A DNA stretch of 64,000 bases from Prorocentrum cordatum (GCA_963575745.1 CAUYUJ010014350.1:18438-82437); one strand, 5' to 3'; counted from the first letter of the stretch, positions 1 to 10,618 are shown. Numbers and translations are program-made. Notes: generated by a model not told the origin, from the sequence alone.

Positions 1-4
1 ACCA

Positions 5-216
5 CTACTGCCTCCGAAGTCTAATCCGATTATTTAAAAATCCAGTCTGATCCTTGCACCCCAGATCCCTCACCAGCTCCGCGTGCGCCTCTCTTAGGGG
101 TTCCATGTCCAGGAAGGTCATGGACCTGGCCTCGTTCTTCACCTTGTAGAAATCCGCAACCGTGCCGTAGGCACCCGGTGGAGTGCCTTCAGGTTCCTTC
201 GAGCCCTCTGCACCGA
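5..216 (-). CDS. C-terminal exon of an unidentified protein
   Basis: On the minus strand a frame stays open from a stop near 224 to a TAG at positions 5-7. It has coding-like composition and contains the segments ADFYKVKNEARS and MEPLREAHAELVRDLGC. There is no start codon. AG acceptors just upstream (around 210-220) suggest this is the last exon of a gene whose earlier exons lie at higher coordinates, beyond the CCAAGA-rich repeat. I do not recognise the family. The exon is about 65-70 codons, charged, with no membrane segment. Confidence 0.4.
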
Positions 217-339
217 ATGCTTAAAACGGTACCCAAGAGACCCAGCTCGCCGATTGCCGGATCTCTTGGGGCTAATCGCATGGCCTCTGGGTGTGCCGCA
301 TCACTCTTCCATGATGTTGCGGTGCTCGCGCTCTCCAGC

Positions 340-1215
340 TTCAGGACACTCCAATCGGCCCAAGAGGCCCCCAACATCGCCACCCAAGAGGGAGAAAGAG
401 AAGACGCCTTGGGAGCCTTTCCCCCGAAAAGCGCCCTCAAGACCCCCAGCATGCCTCCAAGAGCCCCCCCATAAGCGCCCGAGAGGCCCCCAAAACGCCT
501 CAAAGAGGCCCTCTCAGAGGCCCCCAGAGGCGCCAAGAGCCCCCCCCACGAAGCTTCCAAGAGAGGCCTCTGGCCCACAACCCAGACACGGTGGCGGGAT
601 GCGCCAAATGCCACTAGACCCGCCGCCCCCAACTGATTCATCACAGGGTGCCTGGCGTGCCAGCTCTTTTAGACAAGTTTCTGTTTCTTTTCTGGTGTTT
701 CGGCTCATTGCGCTGGCCTCCGGGAAAGTTCCGGGCGGGGTGGTTAGCAAGGGCTCTTCCGCTCCAGATGGCTCCAAGATGACACTAGGTGGCCTCCAAG
801 TTCGCCCAAGACAGTCCCAGATGGCCTCCAAGACGGCCCAAGAGAATCCAAGATGCCTCCAGGTGCGCCCAAGAAGCCTTCAAGACGGCTCAAGACTGCC
901 CCAGAGGACCCCAAGAGGCCTCCAAGACGGCCCAAGAAGCCTCCAGGAACTCCTCCAGGAGGGTCCGAAGAGGCCAAGATCATTTATTTCCTTTTCAGTA
1001 TTTAAAGGATTCTGGTATTTGCTTATTTTCGGCCTTTCGGCGGCCCAAGACGGCCCCAAAGGCTCCCAAAATTGCGCCAAGATCGCCCAAGAGGCCTCCA
1101 AGATAGCCCCAGGACAGCCCAAGAGGCTCCCAAGAAGCTCCCAACCGGGCCCAAGACGGCCAAAAAGGCGTGCAAGACGCCCAAGATGGCCTCCAAGACG
1201 GCCCTGAAACACCCC
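340..1215. repeat. Degenerate CCAAGA/GGCCTCC low-complexity array, copy 1
   Basis: The stretch is built of imperfect 10-21 bp units of the type GCCTCCAAGACGGCCCAAGA. Open frames across it on both strands come from the biased composition. An internal block at about 970-1055 recurs at 3893-3980 and is less repetitive. No gene is supported. Confidence 0.7.
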
Positions 1216-1227
1216 ACGAGGGCCCCG

Positions 1228-1427
1228 AGTGTGTTTGGGGTTAGAGTACAAAGGTACAGAACCCCTGATCCGCTGGTAGAGGAAAGGAGGGAAAGATGGA
1301 TATCTCCTCCTCATGCACGATCACAGGTCTGAGCGATCTAATCCAATACCTGAGCCCAAACGGCCAGGCGCAGGAGAGATGAGGATAAGGAGTATATATG
1401 AAGGTATTATACGGTTCTATTCACACC
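1228..1427 (+). repeat. 200-bp dispersed repeat, copy 1
   Basis: It begins GGGGTTAGAGTACAAAGGT and runs to TTCTATTCACACC. A second copy with scattered substitutions lies in the same orientation at 3381-3582. No coding potential or clear terminal repeats were seen. Confidence 0.75.
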
Positions 1428-2190
1428 CCCTGCCCCGAATCCCGCCCGCAAGGGCAGGACTCGGGAAAAGGAGAAAAGAACCTGTCGCCCTTTTACTCCT
1501 CAAATCCTCAGCACTGCGAGGCAGCTGAGCGTGGAATCTGTATCGCTTCAGCTGCGCCCCATTCACGACAGCGGTGTGCAAAAAGGAAACGTAGCACAAC
1601 GGCTGTCATGATCAGGCAAGTAAGGGTAAGAAGGAACACCCAGGGTCCCTGTTTCTTCGCCAAGCACGCTTTGGTGCCCCCTCGGTGCGCCCCCCAAAAA
1701 CGCTGCGGCACTCGAGGGCGGAGAAGAATGAGACACGGGTGGGCGGAGCAAGAGGATCTGATCAAATTAAAACAACATCAGAAGCTGCCGCGCCTGAGCG
1801 CGGCAGGCGGTGCCACCAGCTCTCAAACTAGAGCTGGGCATCAGATCATTCTCAACGCATTGCAATTGCACTGTAAAGAATAAACAACATGTGTAGTATG
1901 AAGTCGTGTTGAGGAACACGATCGTGGTAATAACCACGTCTAAATATCAAAGCAAAGGCGTGGCCACGCGTAAAGTCGTGTTGACAAACACGAAAAGCTG
2001 CATACATAAATTCTGCAATTGGTTACTCCGCTCGGCGGTGCTCCTTAGGAGTCTGTCTTGGGTTTCACAAATGCGAGCGTGGCCACTTTTCTTGGATGGT
2101 GAAGTGGCCTAAAATTATATTGTTATTCATTGCTCGAGGCGAAATTGTATAAAGATGAAGTTCAAGCCAATCGAGCGGTGGGCCTTGCGG
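1428..2190. other. Intergenic stretch with a hairpin cluster
   Basis: No supported gene. Positions 1904-1992 hold four short inverted repeats in a row (see findings). The rest is AT-richer than its neighbours. Confidence 0.5.
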
Positions 2191-2194
2191 CTGA

Positions 2195-3148
2195 CTAAAC
2201 TACCAGTTCCCCCTTCATGTAGAACCTCTGGCCCCACACCCTGTGGCCATCATCCGCGACGTAGCTCGTCGTGAATGTCTCCCAGGGCGTCCTGGGCGCC
2301 CAGTTGGGAAACATGTCGTTGTTGCGCAGGTCGCGGACGTACACGAACTCGTCGTTGTTGTCCGCTATGTATATCCAGCAGTTCGCGTAGCAGCCCCAGT
2401 ACCTGGGGCCCCACGGACTCTCCTCCAGGTTCTCGCGCCACCACGTCGCGTAGTCCTCTGTCGTACGCGCCCGCTTGGCACGTGGAGGCGTTGTTGGTCT
2501 GCGGCTGGCGTCACTGCTCTGCCGCTGCGCGGCGGCACCGCGCGGCCCAGCGGGCATGTCATCCTGCGCGCCAGAGGCGCGGGATCCAGCAGCATCGCCA
2601 TGGGCAGGGCGCGGCGGCGGCGGGCGCCGCGGCTGCCGCGGCTCCATGGCGCCATGTGAATGTGAAGAGTGTGCGCCGGGGATGATCGGATCGGTTTTAA
2701 TCCCTGAACTCACCCCCTTTTGATTAGCAGATCCCATGGCAGGTTCGATGGAGGCCAGTTTGGCAAGCTTGCGCTGCGTGGCTTTCTCACAGGTGCCGCC
2801 CCCGCGGGGCAGGGCAATTGTGATAAGACCACGCTCTTGCCTAGTGCCTCCGTCGAATCTACCAGTGTTCAACCACCAATTCCTACGACCAGCGAAGCCA
2901 AGCCTGACGCTGTGATCATGAATGTCACAAGCGTCGCGCATGTCTTCGATGGTGAAGGCCTTTTTGCCAGTCTCAGTGCGAGCGGCAGCCATTTGGCGGG
3001 GGAACCGTGGGGCTCGCGCCCGACGCACTTGGGGTCGCTCCCGACGGAGGAGGAGATGGAGGGTCGAAGGTAGGCGTGTGAAATTCCCTACTGCCTGCTG
3101 CTTCTCCTTCGCCTGTCCCCCCGCGGGCGGCGCGGCGGCGAAGTTCAT
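2195..3148 (-). CDS. Hypothetical protein with Trp/Tyr-rich C-terminus
   Basis: ATG at 3148 and TAG at 2197-2195 give 317 residues. The first two thirds are low-complexity (Arg, Pro, Ala, Gln). The last ~90 residues look like a folded domain rich in Trp and Tyr, with segments such as TTEDYATWWRENLEE, WGCYANCWIYIADNN and VWGQRFYMKGELVV, and have ordinary GC-rich coding composition. I do not recognise the family. The N-terminal part may not be translated, and the real start could be an internal Met or an upstream exon. No signal peptide or membrane segment was seen. Confidence 0.4.
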   Translation of the reverse strand: MNFAAAPPAGGQAKEKQQAVGNFTRLPSTLHLLLRRERPQVRRARAPRFPRQMAAARTETGKKAFTIEDMRDACDIHDHSVRLGFAGRRNWWLNTGRFDGGTRQERGLITIALPRGGGTCEKATQRKLAKLASIEPAMGSANQKGVSSGIKTDPIIPGAHSSHSHGAMEPRQPRRPPPPRPAHGDAAGSRASGAQDDMPAGPRGAAAQRQSSDASRRPTTPPRAKRARTTEDYATWWRENLEESPWGPRYWGCYANCWIYIADNNDEFVYVRDLRNNDMFPNWAPRTPWETFTTSYVADDGHRVWGQRFYMKGELVV

Positions 3149-3380
3149 CAGCTAGCCGCGCCTCGGGTCCGTCGGAGCTGGGGGGGGGTACCTGGGACAC
3201 CTACACGGTCCACGCTAAGGCTCTCCAACTCATCACCGAGCCGCCGCGCCGTCGGAGAGCTCGGACGTGAGGCCCCGATGGACCCCTTACGGCGCATGCG
3301 CCGCTTGGGTTCCATCGAGGCCGCGTGCGAGATCGCGACGCGGGGTTCGATGAACTGTGAGCTTTACAGGGTTGGTAACC

Positions 3381-3582
3381 TGTGTATGGGGTTAGAGTAC
3401 AAAGGTGCAGAACCCCTGATCCGTTGGTAGAAGAGGAAAGGAGGGAACGATGGATATCTTCTCCTCCTGCACGATCAAAGGTCTGAGCGATCTAATCCAA
3501 TACCTGAACTCAAACGGCCAGGCGCAGGAGAGGTGAGGATAAGGAGCATATATGAGGGTATTATACGGGTTCTATTCACACC
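3381..3582 (+). repeat. 200-bp dispersed repeat, copy 2
   Basis: Second copy of the element at 1228-1427, same orientation. It is followed directly by the second CCAAGA-rich array. Confidence 0.75.
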
Positions 3583-4500
3583 GAGAGACTCCCAAGACGC
3601 CTTTCGACAGCGTCCTGGGGGCCAGGAGCGCCCAAAGACTGTCAACGAGGCCCCCAAGAAGCCCCAAAGGCTCCCAAGAGTCCCAAGCAGGCGAGGCCTC
3701 CAAAAGGCCCCCAAGCTCCCAGGAGGCCACAAGAGTGTCCCAAGTGGCTCCTTAGAGGCCTCCTCCTCCTTCTTCCTCCTTTCTCCTCCCTCTCTCCTCC
3801 TCTTCCTTCCCCCACGTGTTCCCCGAAGAGTTTTCACAAAGCCTCCAACACGGCCCAAGAAGCCTCCAAGAGTTCCTCCAGGAAGGTCCGAGGAGGCCAA
3901 GATCATTTATTTCCTTTGGGACTTTAAAGGATTCTGGCACTTGCTTACTTTCGGCCTTCCGACGGCCCAATACGGCCCAATAGCCCCCAAGATCGCCGCC
4001 AGTCCCCGAGAGGTGTCCAAGATGGTCCTATCACCGCCCAAGTGGCATCCAAGACGGCCCCAAGAGGGGCCCAAGAGGCCTCCAAAACGCCCAAGATGGC
4101 TTCCAAGACGGCCCTGGAAGCCCTGATAAGGCGCAGAGAGGCCCCCGAGACGGCTTCCGACAGCGTCAGGCGGGCCAGGAACGCCCAAGGACGGCCCAAG
4201 AGGCCCCCGAGAAACTACCAAATGCTCCCGAAAGGCCCAAGGAGGTCTCCAAGAGGCCTCCAAGAGAACACCAGGAATCTCCCAGGAGACTCCATGGGTG
4301 CCCCACCAGGCTCCCAAGAAGCCTCCTCCTCCTTTTTCCCTCCTCCTCTTCTTGTTCTTCTTATTATTCTTATTATTATTCTTGTTATTAGGATTCCTCT
4401 TCTTCTTATTATTATTATTATTTTTCTTCTTATTCTTCTTCTTCTTATTCTTCTTCCTCCCCACGTGTTGCCCGAAAGGTTTCCACAACGGCCGGGGGAA
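3583..4500. repeat. Degenerate CCAAGA array, copy 2, with TTC/ATT-rich tail
   Basis: Same composition as 340-1215. It shares the block at 3893-3980 and is followed by a pyrimidine- and ATT-rich microsatellite at about 4325-4460. It lies downstream (minus sense) of the glycosyltransferase exon and would be intronic if that gene continues. Confidence 0.6.
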
Positions 4501-4647
4501 TAGATAGTCCGATAGCTTGGCCGAGCCATGGACACAACCCATAACGGCTGGGGGAACGCATGGTCCGATGGCCAAACTTTGCCCAAACGTTTTGCCACAT
4601 AGGCATATTCTGATAGGCAGGGGGCGGCGGTGATTCGACGTAGGCAC

Positions 4648-5517
4648 CTTCGATACTCAAGGTGGTCCTGCGTCCAGATGCGCGAGAGCCTGGCGTAGTT
4701 GCGGACCACCTGAAGAATCTCCACCGCGTAGGGCCTCTCCTGCGGCGTGCGAAACACGTGACCTATCCTCGAGCAAGGGACTATCTCGATGCGCCCCCCG
4801 CATCGCCACACCTTCATGGTGAGCTCGAAGTGGTCGCCGCCCCACTGCTGCATCCCGGGGTCGAAGAGGCGTAGCTTTCGGAACCAGTCGGCCCGAATGG
4901 CAAAGATGCCCCCGGACGTGCCAGGACTTATAATGACCTCGGCGGTGTCGCGGAGGAAACCACCTGGGTTGGAGTAGATCAGATTGAAGTTCCACTCGTA
5001 GCGCCAATGCCCAGTCCCGCCCTTGCGGTAGACGGACCAATCCGCGGGCGAGATGTAGTCGATGAAAGGCATTGCGAGTACGTGTGGGTTCGCCTTGACC
5101 CTGGTCAGAAGGGGCGGAAGCCAGTCGCGGTTCACGATGCAGTGTGCCTCCAGGAAGACAATCACTGGAGCCTTTGCGGCATCCACGCCGATCATCTTCG
5201 CTCGGATGAGGCCCTCTCTACTGGGGAGCGCAATCACCCTCACCTTGCTGGACAGCCTCATGAGCTCCTCCTCCTTGGAGTCTTCGTTGCCGTCCGATAT
5301 GAAGATGACCTCCTCCAGCAGCACGTCCGGCGTGAAGTGGAGCAGGGCCGCCAACGTCCCCTCCAGGTGCTGCCACGTCTCGTTCAGCCACGGAATCACC
5401 ACGGAAACGGTGTGGCTGGAGAACTCGGCGGGATCCGACGGTGGGCTCACGCTCACGCCGTCGTGGATCTGCTTGTCATCGCACCCATTGGGACGCGTGT
5501 CCGGCGGATAGGGAAAC
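4648..5517 (-). CDS. Polypeptide N-acetylgalactosaminyltransferase-like catalytic exon
   Basis: About 290 codons resemble GT27 family enzymes, which start mucin-type O-glycosylation by moving GalNAc from UDP-GalNAc to Ser/Thr in the Golgi. Visible landmarks in order: a PDTRPNGC motif at the domain start, the nucleotide-binding strand SVVIPWLNE, the metal-binding triad as EAH (usually DxH), SPGTSGGIFAI, WGGDHFEL (family WGGEN-E) and SRIGHVFR. There is no ATG: an AG acceptor at 5519-5518 follows a pyrimidine-rich tract, with an in-frame stop upstream. The frame runs to a donor AAG|GTGCC at 4647, after which it becomes low-complexity sequence. I therefore read it as an internal exon. The N-terminal membrane anchor and C-terminal lectin domain are not seen nearby, so the gene may be split by long introns or truncated. 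Confidence 0.75.
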
Positions 5518-5667
5518 CTTGACACGGGGAGGAACGAACATACTAGTTACTAGCACTGTGTGCGTCCATTGGGGACGCACGTCCGACCAGAACACAGTGC
5601 ACAACAATCTCGAGATATATCGCTGCCTGGTCCCCAGGGGGCATCACCAGAAAGCGCCTGGGGTCAG

Positions 5668-5783
5668 GTCGGGCATGTCCCCCTACAGGGGGATTTTGGA
5701 CGAACAAATACTCAACAAAATCGTCCCCTGACTATTTGTTTGACTACTCTTGAGTATTCCCCCTGTAGAGGGACGTGCCCGAC
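5668..5783. mobile_element. MITE-like element, family 1, copy A
   Basis: A 116-bp element with ~26-bp terminal inverted repeats. The left end reads GTCGGGCATGTCCCCCTACA and the right end, reverse-complemented, GTCGGGCACGTCCCTCTACA. The interior is AT-rich and non-coding. Related copies lie at 21308-21496 and 30900-31044. Confidence 0.75.
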
Positions 5784-5931
5784 TGAAGCCTGGGGCGCCC
5801 GCGAGCGAGCTTGTACCCTGACACGTGTGGGCGTGCGCGTCGCCCCCGTGGGGCCAACGCGCACATAGCACAAGTAGCATGCGTGGGTGATGCCGGAGGC
5901 GTGAAAGAGAATGCGGGACAAAGAGAGAGAT

Positions 5932-6127
5932 AGGGGAACAAAAAGTGGCATAAGCATAAAAACTCGGAGGTCCGCGCGGATTTCTCGGATCGGCGCTGGG
6001 GCCCCCCGGCAGCGCCTCCGGCGCCGCCCCTGGCGCGCTCCGCGCGCCAGGGAGGGGGGTCCAGCACCGATCCGAGAAATCCGCGCGGACCTCCGAGTTT
6101 TTATGTTTATGTGCATTTCCTTCCCCT
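5932..6127. mobile_element. Foldback element, family 2, copy A
   Basis: A 196-bp near-perfect inverted repeat. Each arm reads outside-in AGGGGA..., CATAARCATAAAAACTCGG, AGGTCCGCGCGGATTTCTCG, GATCGGYGCTGG, around a GC-rich centre (GGCGCGCTCCGCGCGCC). It has no coding capacity. Conceptual peptides such as REIRADLRVF are shadows of the repeat. Relatives are at 10619, 11625, 18811, 46131 and 62231. Confidence 0.8.
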
Positions 6128-6424
6128 GGAAAGAGAGAGAGAGAGAGAGAGATGATGTGGGGGATGCTACTACATACTCCTGCTTAGACGGGTGGACCCC
6201 AATCTTCTTCCAGCGGCTTTGCGTCGGCTCCAAACGGAGCCGGCGCACCAATTCGGAGACCACCCAGGCCCCATGGTACAAGAAATCTAAAACTGCAAGG
6301 AGAAGAGGGAGATGAGGGCGAGCGACACGAAGCCCCAAACATGATCGACCCACGAACCCGGAAAGGAATATAGAAATGTACGGCATGGCAACGTTTCAAA
6401 GACACCTGATTGGGCGACGGGCAC

Positions 6425-7325
6425 ATGCAATGCTGAATGTATCGATCTTGATGTACTGCGCCGAGGGCTGTGCTGTGCTACGCTGTGCTGAACTGCGATG
6501 TGCCATGCCGCGATTGTGCTCTATATAGCGTTGTGGATCGAGTCCTCCCTGGCATCCGAGTCCTGACCGAACTGATCTGGATCTTAGCTCGAGCTGCCTG
6601 AGCAGATGGTAGCTACCCCAGAACTAATCGACTGAGGGGACATGCCAGGAAGACGCGCCGCGGAACGTCCCAAGAGACGCGCCAGGCGACGTGCCAGGGG
6701 ACGTGCCATGGGCACGCACCGCGGGACGTGCCAAGGGGACGCGCTGCGGAACGTGCCAATGGACGTGCCGCGGGACGTGCCAGGGGACGCGCCGCGCCAC
6801 ATGCCAGGGGGACTCGCCACGGAACGCGCCAAGGAACGTGCCAAGGTGCAATGTTGAGTGTGTCGATCTTGGTGTACCGTGCCGACGGCTGTGCTGTGCT
6901 GGGCCGTGCTGAATTGCGATGAGCCATGGCACGATTGTGCTCTATATATAGCGTTGTGGATCGAGTCCTCCCTGGCATCCGAGTCCTGACCGAACTGATC
7001 TGGATCTGAAGCTCGAGCTGCCTGAGCAGATGGTAGCTGACCCAGAACTAATCGACAGAGGGGACATGCCAGGAAGACGCGCCGCGGAACGTCCCAAAGG
7101 ACGCGCCAGGCGACGTGCCAGGGGACGTGCCATGGGCACGCACCGCGGGACGTGCCAAGGGGACGCGCTACGGAACGTGCCAATGGACGTGCACCGCGCG
7201 ACGTGCCAGGGGGACTCGCCACGGGACGCTCCGCGGAACGTGCCAGGCAACATGCCAGGCTGCAATGCTAAGGGTATCGATATTGATGTACCGTGCCGAG
7301 GGCTGTGCTGTGCCTGGGCGACCTG
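6425..7325. repeat. 421-bp tandem repeat with 12-13 bp sub-repeats
   Basis: Two full units (6425-6846, 6847-7260) and the start of a third share a unique part (TGTGCTCTATATA, CGAGTCCTCCCTGGCATCCG) followed by many copies of a GGACGTGCCAAGG-type motif. Frames open on both strands are repeat artefacts. Confidence 0.75.
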
Positions 7326-7600
7326 GACACGTGAAAACACGCGTTTCGCTCAAGACGTTCTCAGCACATCCTCATGCTAGACATCCGCCTGGGCAACCTG
7401 GACACGTGCAAACAAGCGTCTCGATCGAGACTTCCTCGACACATCCTCATGCTAGACATCCGCCTGGGCGACCTGGACAGGTGAAAACAAGCCTCTGGTT
7501 CGAGACATCCTCAAGAAATCCTCATGCTAGACATCCGTCGCTCGAGACATCCTCAACAAATCCTCATGAAAAAAACAAGCGCTTCGCTCGATACATCCTC
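7314..7600. repeat. 75-bp tandem repeat, about 3.5 copies
   Basis: Units start at 7314, 7389 and 7464 with CTGGGCGACCTGGACACGTG and contain ACATCCTCATGCTAGACATC. The last copy is shortened. Confidence 0.75.
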
Positions 7601-7921
7601 AAATGTTAATTCGCTGGCCCACCTCGACCTCGATATTGATTGCAAAAGAGATTCGCCGACCCACCTCAAATCAAAACCGGGGGTAAACAAATTAAAAGAG
7701 AACCCTGTGCCGATGCCCTTTCCGGGAAAAGGCAGCAAATGCAACCGTGCCCTTTTGCAGTCCGCGCGCAGAATTACTCGACGCGGAGATCCCCATGTGT
7801 GCATCTTATACGCCTGTCACGCTTCGCTGAAGAACTCTGTCTATGAGTACCGGGTGCGAGAACAAGCCCAAGTGTAGATGACAGGCGCGGCAAAGACCAC
7901 GACGACAGCGACGCCTTCAAT

Positions 7922-7984
7922 GGCGTCCTCCTCCTCCTCCTCCTCCTCCTCCTCCTCCTCCTCCTCCTCCTCCTCCTCCTCCTA
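7922..7984. repeat. (TCC)n microsatellite
   Basis: About 20 uninterrupted TCC triplets. Confidence 0.95.
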
Positions 7985-9034
7985 TGGACACAAGTGGAAG
8001 ATCGATAGGGGGAGTTCGTCTTGCCGTTCTTCCCGCGGCAACTCAGGCAAGCGCACATGGCTTTACTACGCCCTCTCTACGGCGTGCTACCCGCGGCGCC
8101 TGCTGGCATTTCGGGTGCCCTAATGCCACGCCGGCTGTATAAAGGTGAAAATATATGTGTGGGCCTTAATGCGAATGAAACTGAGCGTGGGCGATGTGGG
8201 TGTGAGCGAGTCGGAGTGCGAGTGGATCTGGGCATGATCGAGCCTGAGCGTGAGTGAATCAGGATATGGTCCGTGTGAGTGCGGTGGGTATAAATACAAC
8301 TGGGTCTGAGTGTACATGAGTCTGAATGTGGGTGAGTCTGACTTGATTTCGGGTGATGAATGCACATCTAGACGGAGCGCTGCAGGGCGAAGGATGTGAA
8401 GAAACCGCCCCCCATGGGAGCCAAGGACAAAAACGGACCGCTCACACGGGCCGAGGCGGCCCGCGGACGGAGCTGTCAGAGCGCTTCGCGACGCCTCGTC
8501 CTCCACTATGAAGTGGTACGCGCGCGCCCTCGAAGTCCGCCCGCTCGGGGTCTCTCGCGTGGGCTCCTCCATCGGCTGCCGACGTCGGTTGAGTTATTTC
8601 ATGGACGTAAGATTGGCCAAATTGGGGCCGTCCGTCGACGCCGCGAACTCGAGGGCCTTCGAGACAGCCGTGTGATCTGCGCCGAGCGGGATCCTGTGCC
8701 CACGAGGGGCTCGACGAGCCAGCGCTCGTGGGGGGCCGTGAACCCTCGTGGCGACGGCGCCTGCAGCCCGTTGACCGCGTCGCCCATCGTGGCTGGCCCT
8801 TGCGAGCGGATCGGCACACTCGGGTCGCGCACCACTGGCGTGGAGTCAACGAGGAAGGGCGTGGGCTCGGCGTCGCGCGCCCGAGCCAGCAGCCGCGGCT
8901 CGCCTCGCTGGAGGAGGACCTGCCGCTGGCGTCGATGCCCGCAATCGGCTCCGGCCGCGTCACCGTGCAAAACTTCCTGGCGACCGCCACGACGGAACGA
9001 TTCCCAAGTCGAGCGCCGCCGCGGGCACTGCCAC
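7985..9034. other. No supported gene; degenerate GTGAGT-rich segment
   Basis: 8160-8350 is a degenerate GTGAGYGTGAGTC-like repeat. A minus frame at 8599-9111 (170 codons) contains a plausible-looking middle part, but no family is recognised and overlapping frames are equally open. Confidence 0.35.
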
Positions 9035-9181
9035 CTCTCGGGGGCGGCCAAGAGGGGGGCGTCCAAGAAGGGAGGGCGCAGATCATGGCCAGCGGCACGT
9101 GCGCGGCCCAAGGGGGGGACCAGGGACGTAATGAAATCTGTGGAAATAGCATGGCCCCCCCCATGATATCCACCCCCCCCT
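9035..9181. repeat. Dispersed repeat pair with 30728-30891, copy 1
   Basis: The sequence from GGGGGCGGCCAAGAGGGGGG to CATGATATCCACCCCCCCC recurs at 30728-30891 in the same orientation, with small indels and substitutions. Confidence 0.7.
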
Positions 9182-9189
9182 AGTCATCA

Positions 9190-10190
9190 CCCCCCTCTGT
9201 GCCGCCCCCGAACCTCCTGCCCGACCACGTGAGTCTTGCCGTGCACGTCCAAAACCCAAACGTCAATCGCGCTGGCGCGGCGTGGGGGCGGAGGCGGCGG
9301 GGCCGCCGCGCCGGGCGCGGGCGGCGGCCGCGCCTGCTGGTTGGGCCAGCCTACGCGCCTGCCGCTCTACGATCGCCGCCGAAGCCCCTTCGCCCAGAAG
9401 CGCCACGAGCTCCGCCGGCGCGGGGGTCACGGCGAAGCGGTAGACCTGGCCGCCCGCCAGGCCCACGGATAGCTGCCCGCCCGGGAGGCCGAACCGCAGC
9501 CCGCTGACATCGACGCTCGCGGCGTCGAGCTGCTCGATATACGAACATGTCTAAATCGGGCGTCAGCACCATGGAGAGGTCGACGGTGACCCATGCCAGG
9601 AGCAGCCGCACGTGCCATATTTCGCCTGGGGGGCCGACTTCGTCGTTCTGCACGTGCGCGCAAGTCCCCCGGTCGAGCGCGGCCATCAAGCGGTAATCGG
9701 CACGCGGAGCGGCAGGCCGTGCCGCCGGGCAGCAGCTTCAGCGCCTCCCGCGCTAGACGCCTCCGCGGCCGCTGCCAGGGCTGGCAACGGCGGCGGGGCC
9801 GTGATCGGCAGACCCGCGGCGCCACGGGCGCCTTGGCCGGCGCCGCGCGCGCTGGGGGCCGCGCCTGCTGGGCCGCCATGTCGCAGGCCGCCAACCTCGT
9901 GAGCAGGCTCCCTGCCAGGAAGCCCCCAAAATGCCAGCGGCGCCGGCGAGCAAGGCGGGCAGGGCTCCGGCGCCTGAGGCGGCGGGCCCGGGCGCTGCAA
10001 GTTCTCGGGCCCGCAGCGGTCGAGCTGCTTCTCGAGCAGCGCGAGGGCGCCAGGGCTGTGGGACCGGCTGCAGTGGCAGTGGGACAGGCGTGTGAGCCCC
10101 GCCAGCCACGGCCCAGCCGCCGCCGCGCCCGCCGCGGTCCAGGGGTTGGCTATGCAGGCCGACTCCGAAGCCAGAAGTCAGGACTTGAAG
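9190..10190 (-). pseudogene. Decayed N-terminal region of a retroelement polyprotein
   Basis: Minus-strand frames, broken by frameshifts, read in order: an Ala/Pro-rich part with a CPPC segment (about 9945), then GEIWHVRLLLAW and LSMVLTPDLDMFVY (about 9545-9630). These match the order and sequence of a better copy on the plus strand at 32522-33565 (CTPCPACGAG, VIWHKRLAIAE, LSLVLTPSFDDYDE). I infer a decayed copy of the same dinoflagellate retroelement family. Function of this leader domain is unknown to me. Confidence 0.45.
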
Positions 10191-10199
10191 CTATAAGAC

Positions 10200-10615
10200 T
10201 GGCCAAGTGCCGATGAGGAGACTGGGGGGGTGGAACCAACGACGGGGCCACCATCTGGACATCTTTCTCCAGCCATCGAACGACCTCTATCTGCCGATCT
10301 CTCTATTCATCTACCTCCGTATCTGTCCATCTCACTATATACATATATATATGGTGGTGGTGATGATATCACTACCTGTCTACTTACCTATCGATCTCAC
10401 TATCCATCTGTCGATCTCACCAGTGATCGAACGATATCTCACTACGCTCCACTTTCCACCCCGGCATGGGGGAAGCGGGTCCTGAGGGAAATGGGTCCTG
10501 GACCTTGGGGCCTTCCCCCAGGCTGCGATTGTCGTCCAGAGTCGTTTCCGGGCAGTCCTGGGCCCCGTGGAAACGAGAAACCTCAGGACCCGCCTCCCTC
10601 AGGACCCGCCCTTCC
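10200..10615. other. AT-rich stretch with TATCTCACTATC-type repeats
   Basis: 10290-10440 contains imperfect TATCTCACTATCCATCTG-like repeats and a short (AT)n. No gene supported. Confidence 0.5.
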
Positions 10616-10618
10616 ATT

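Noticed and set aside
7774-8058. Poly-Arg minus-strand frame
   Set aside because: Encoded by the (TCC)n microsatellite.
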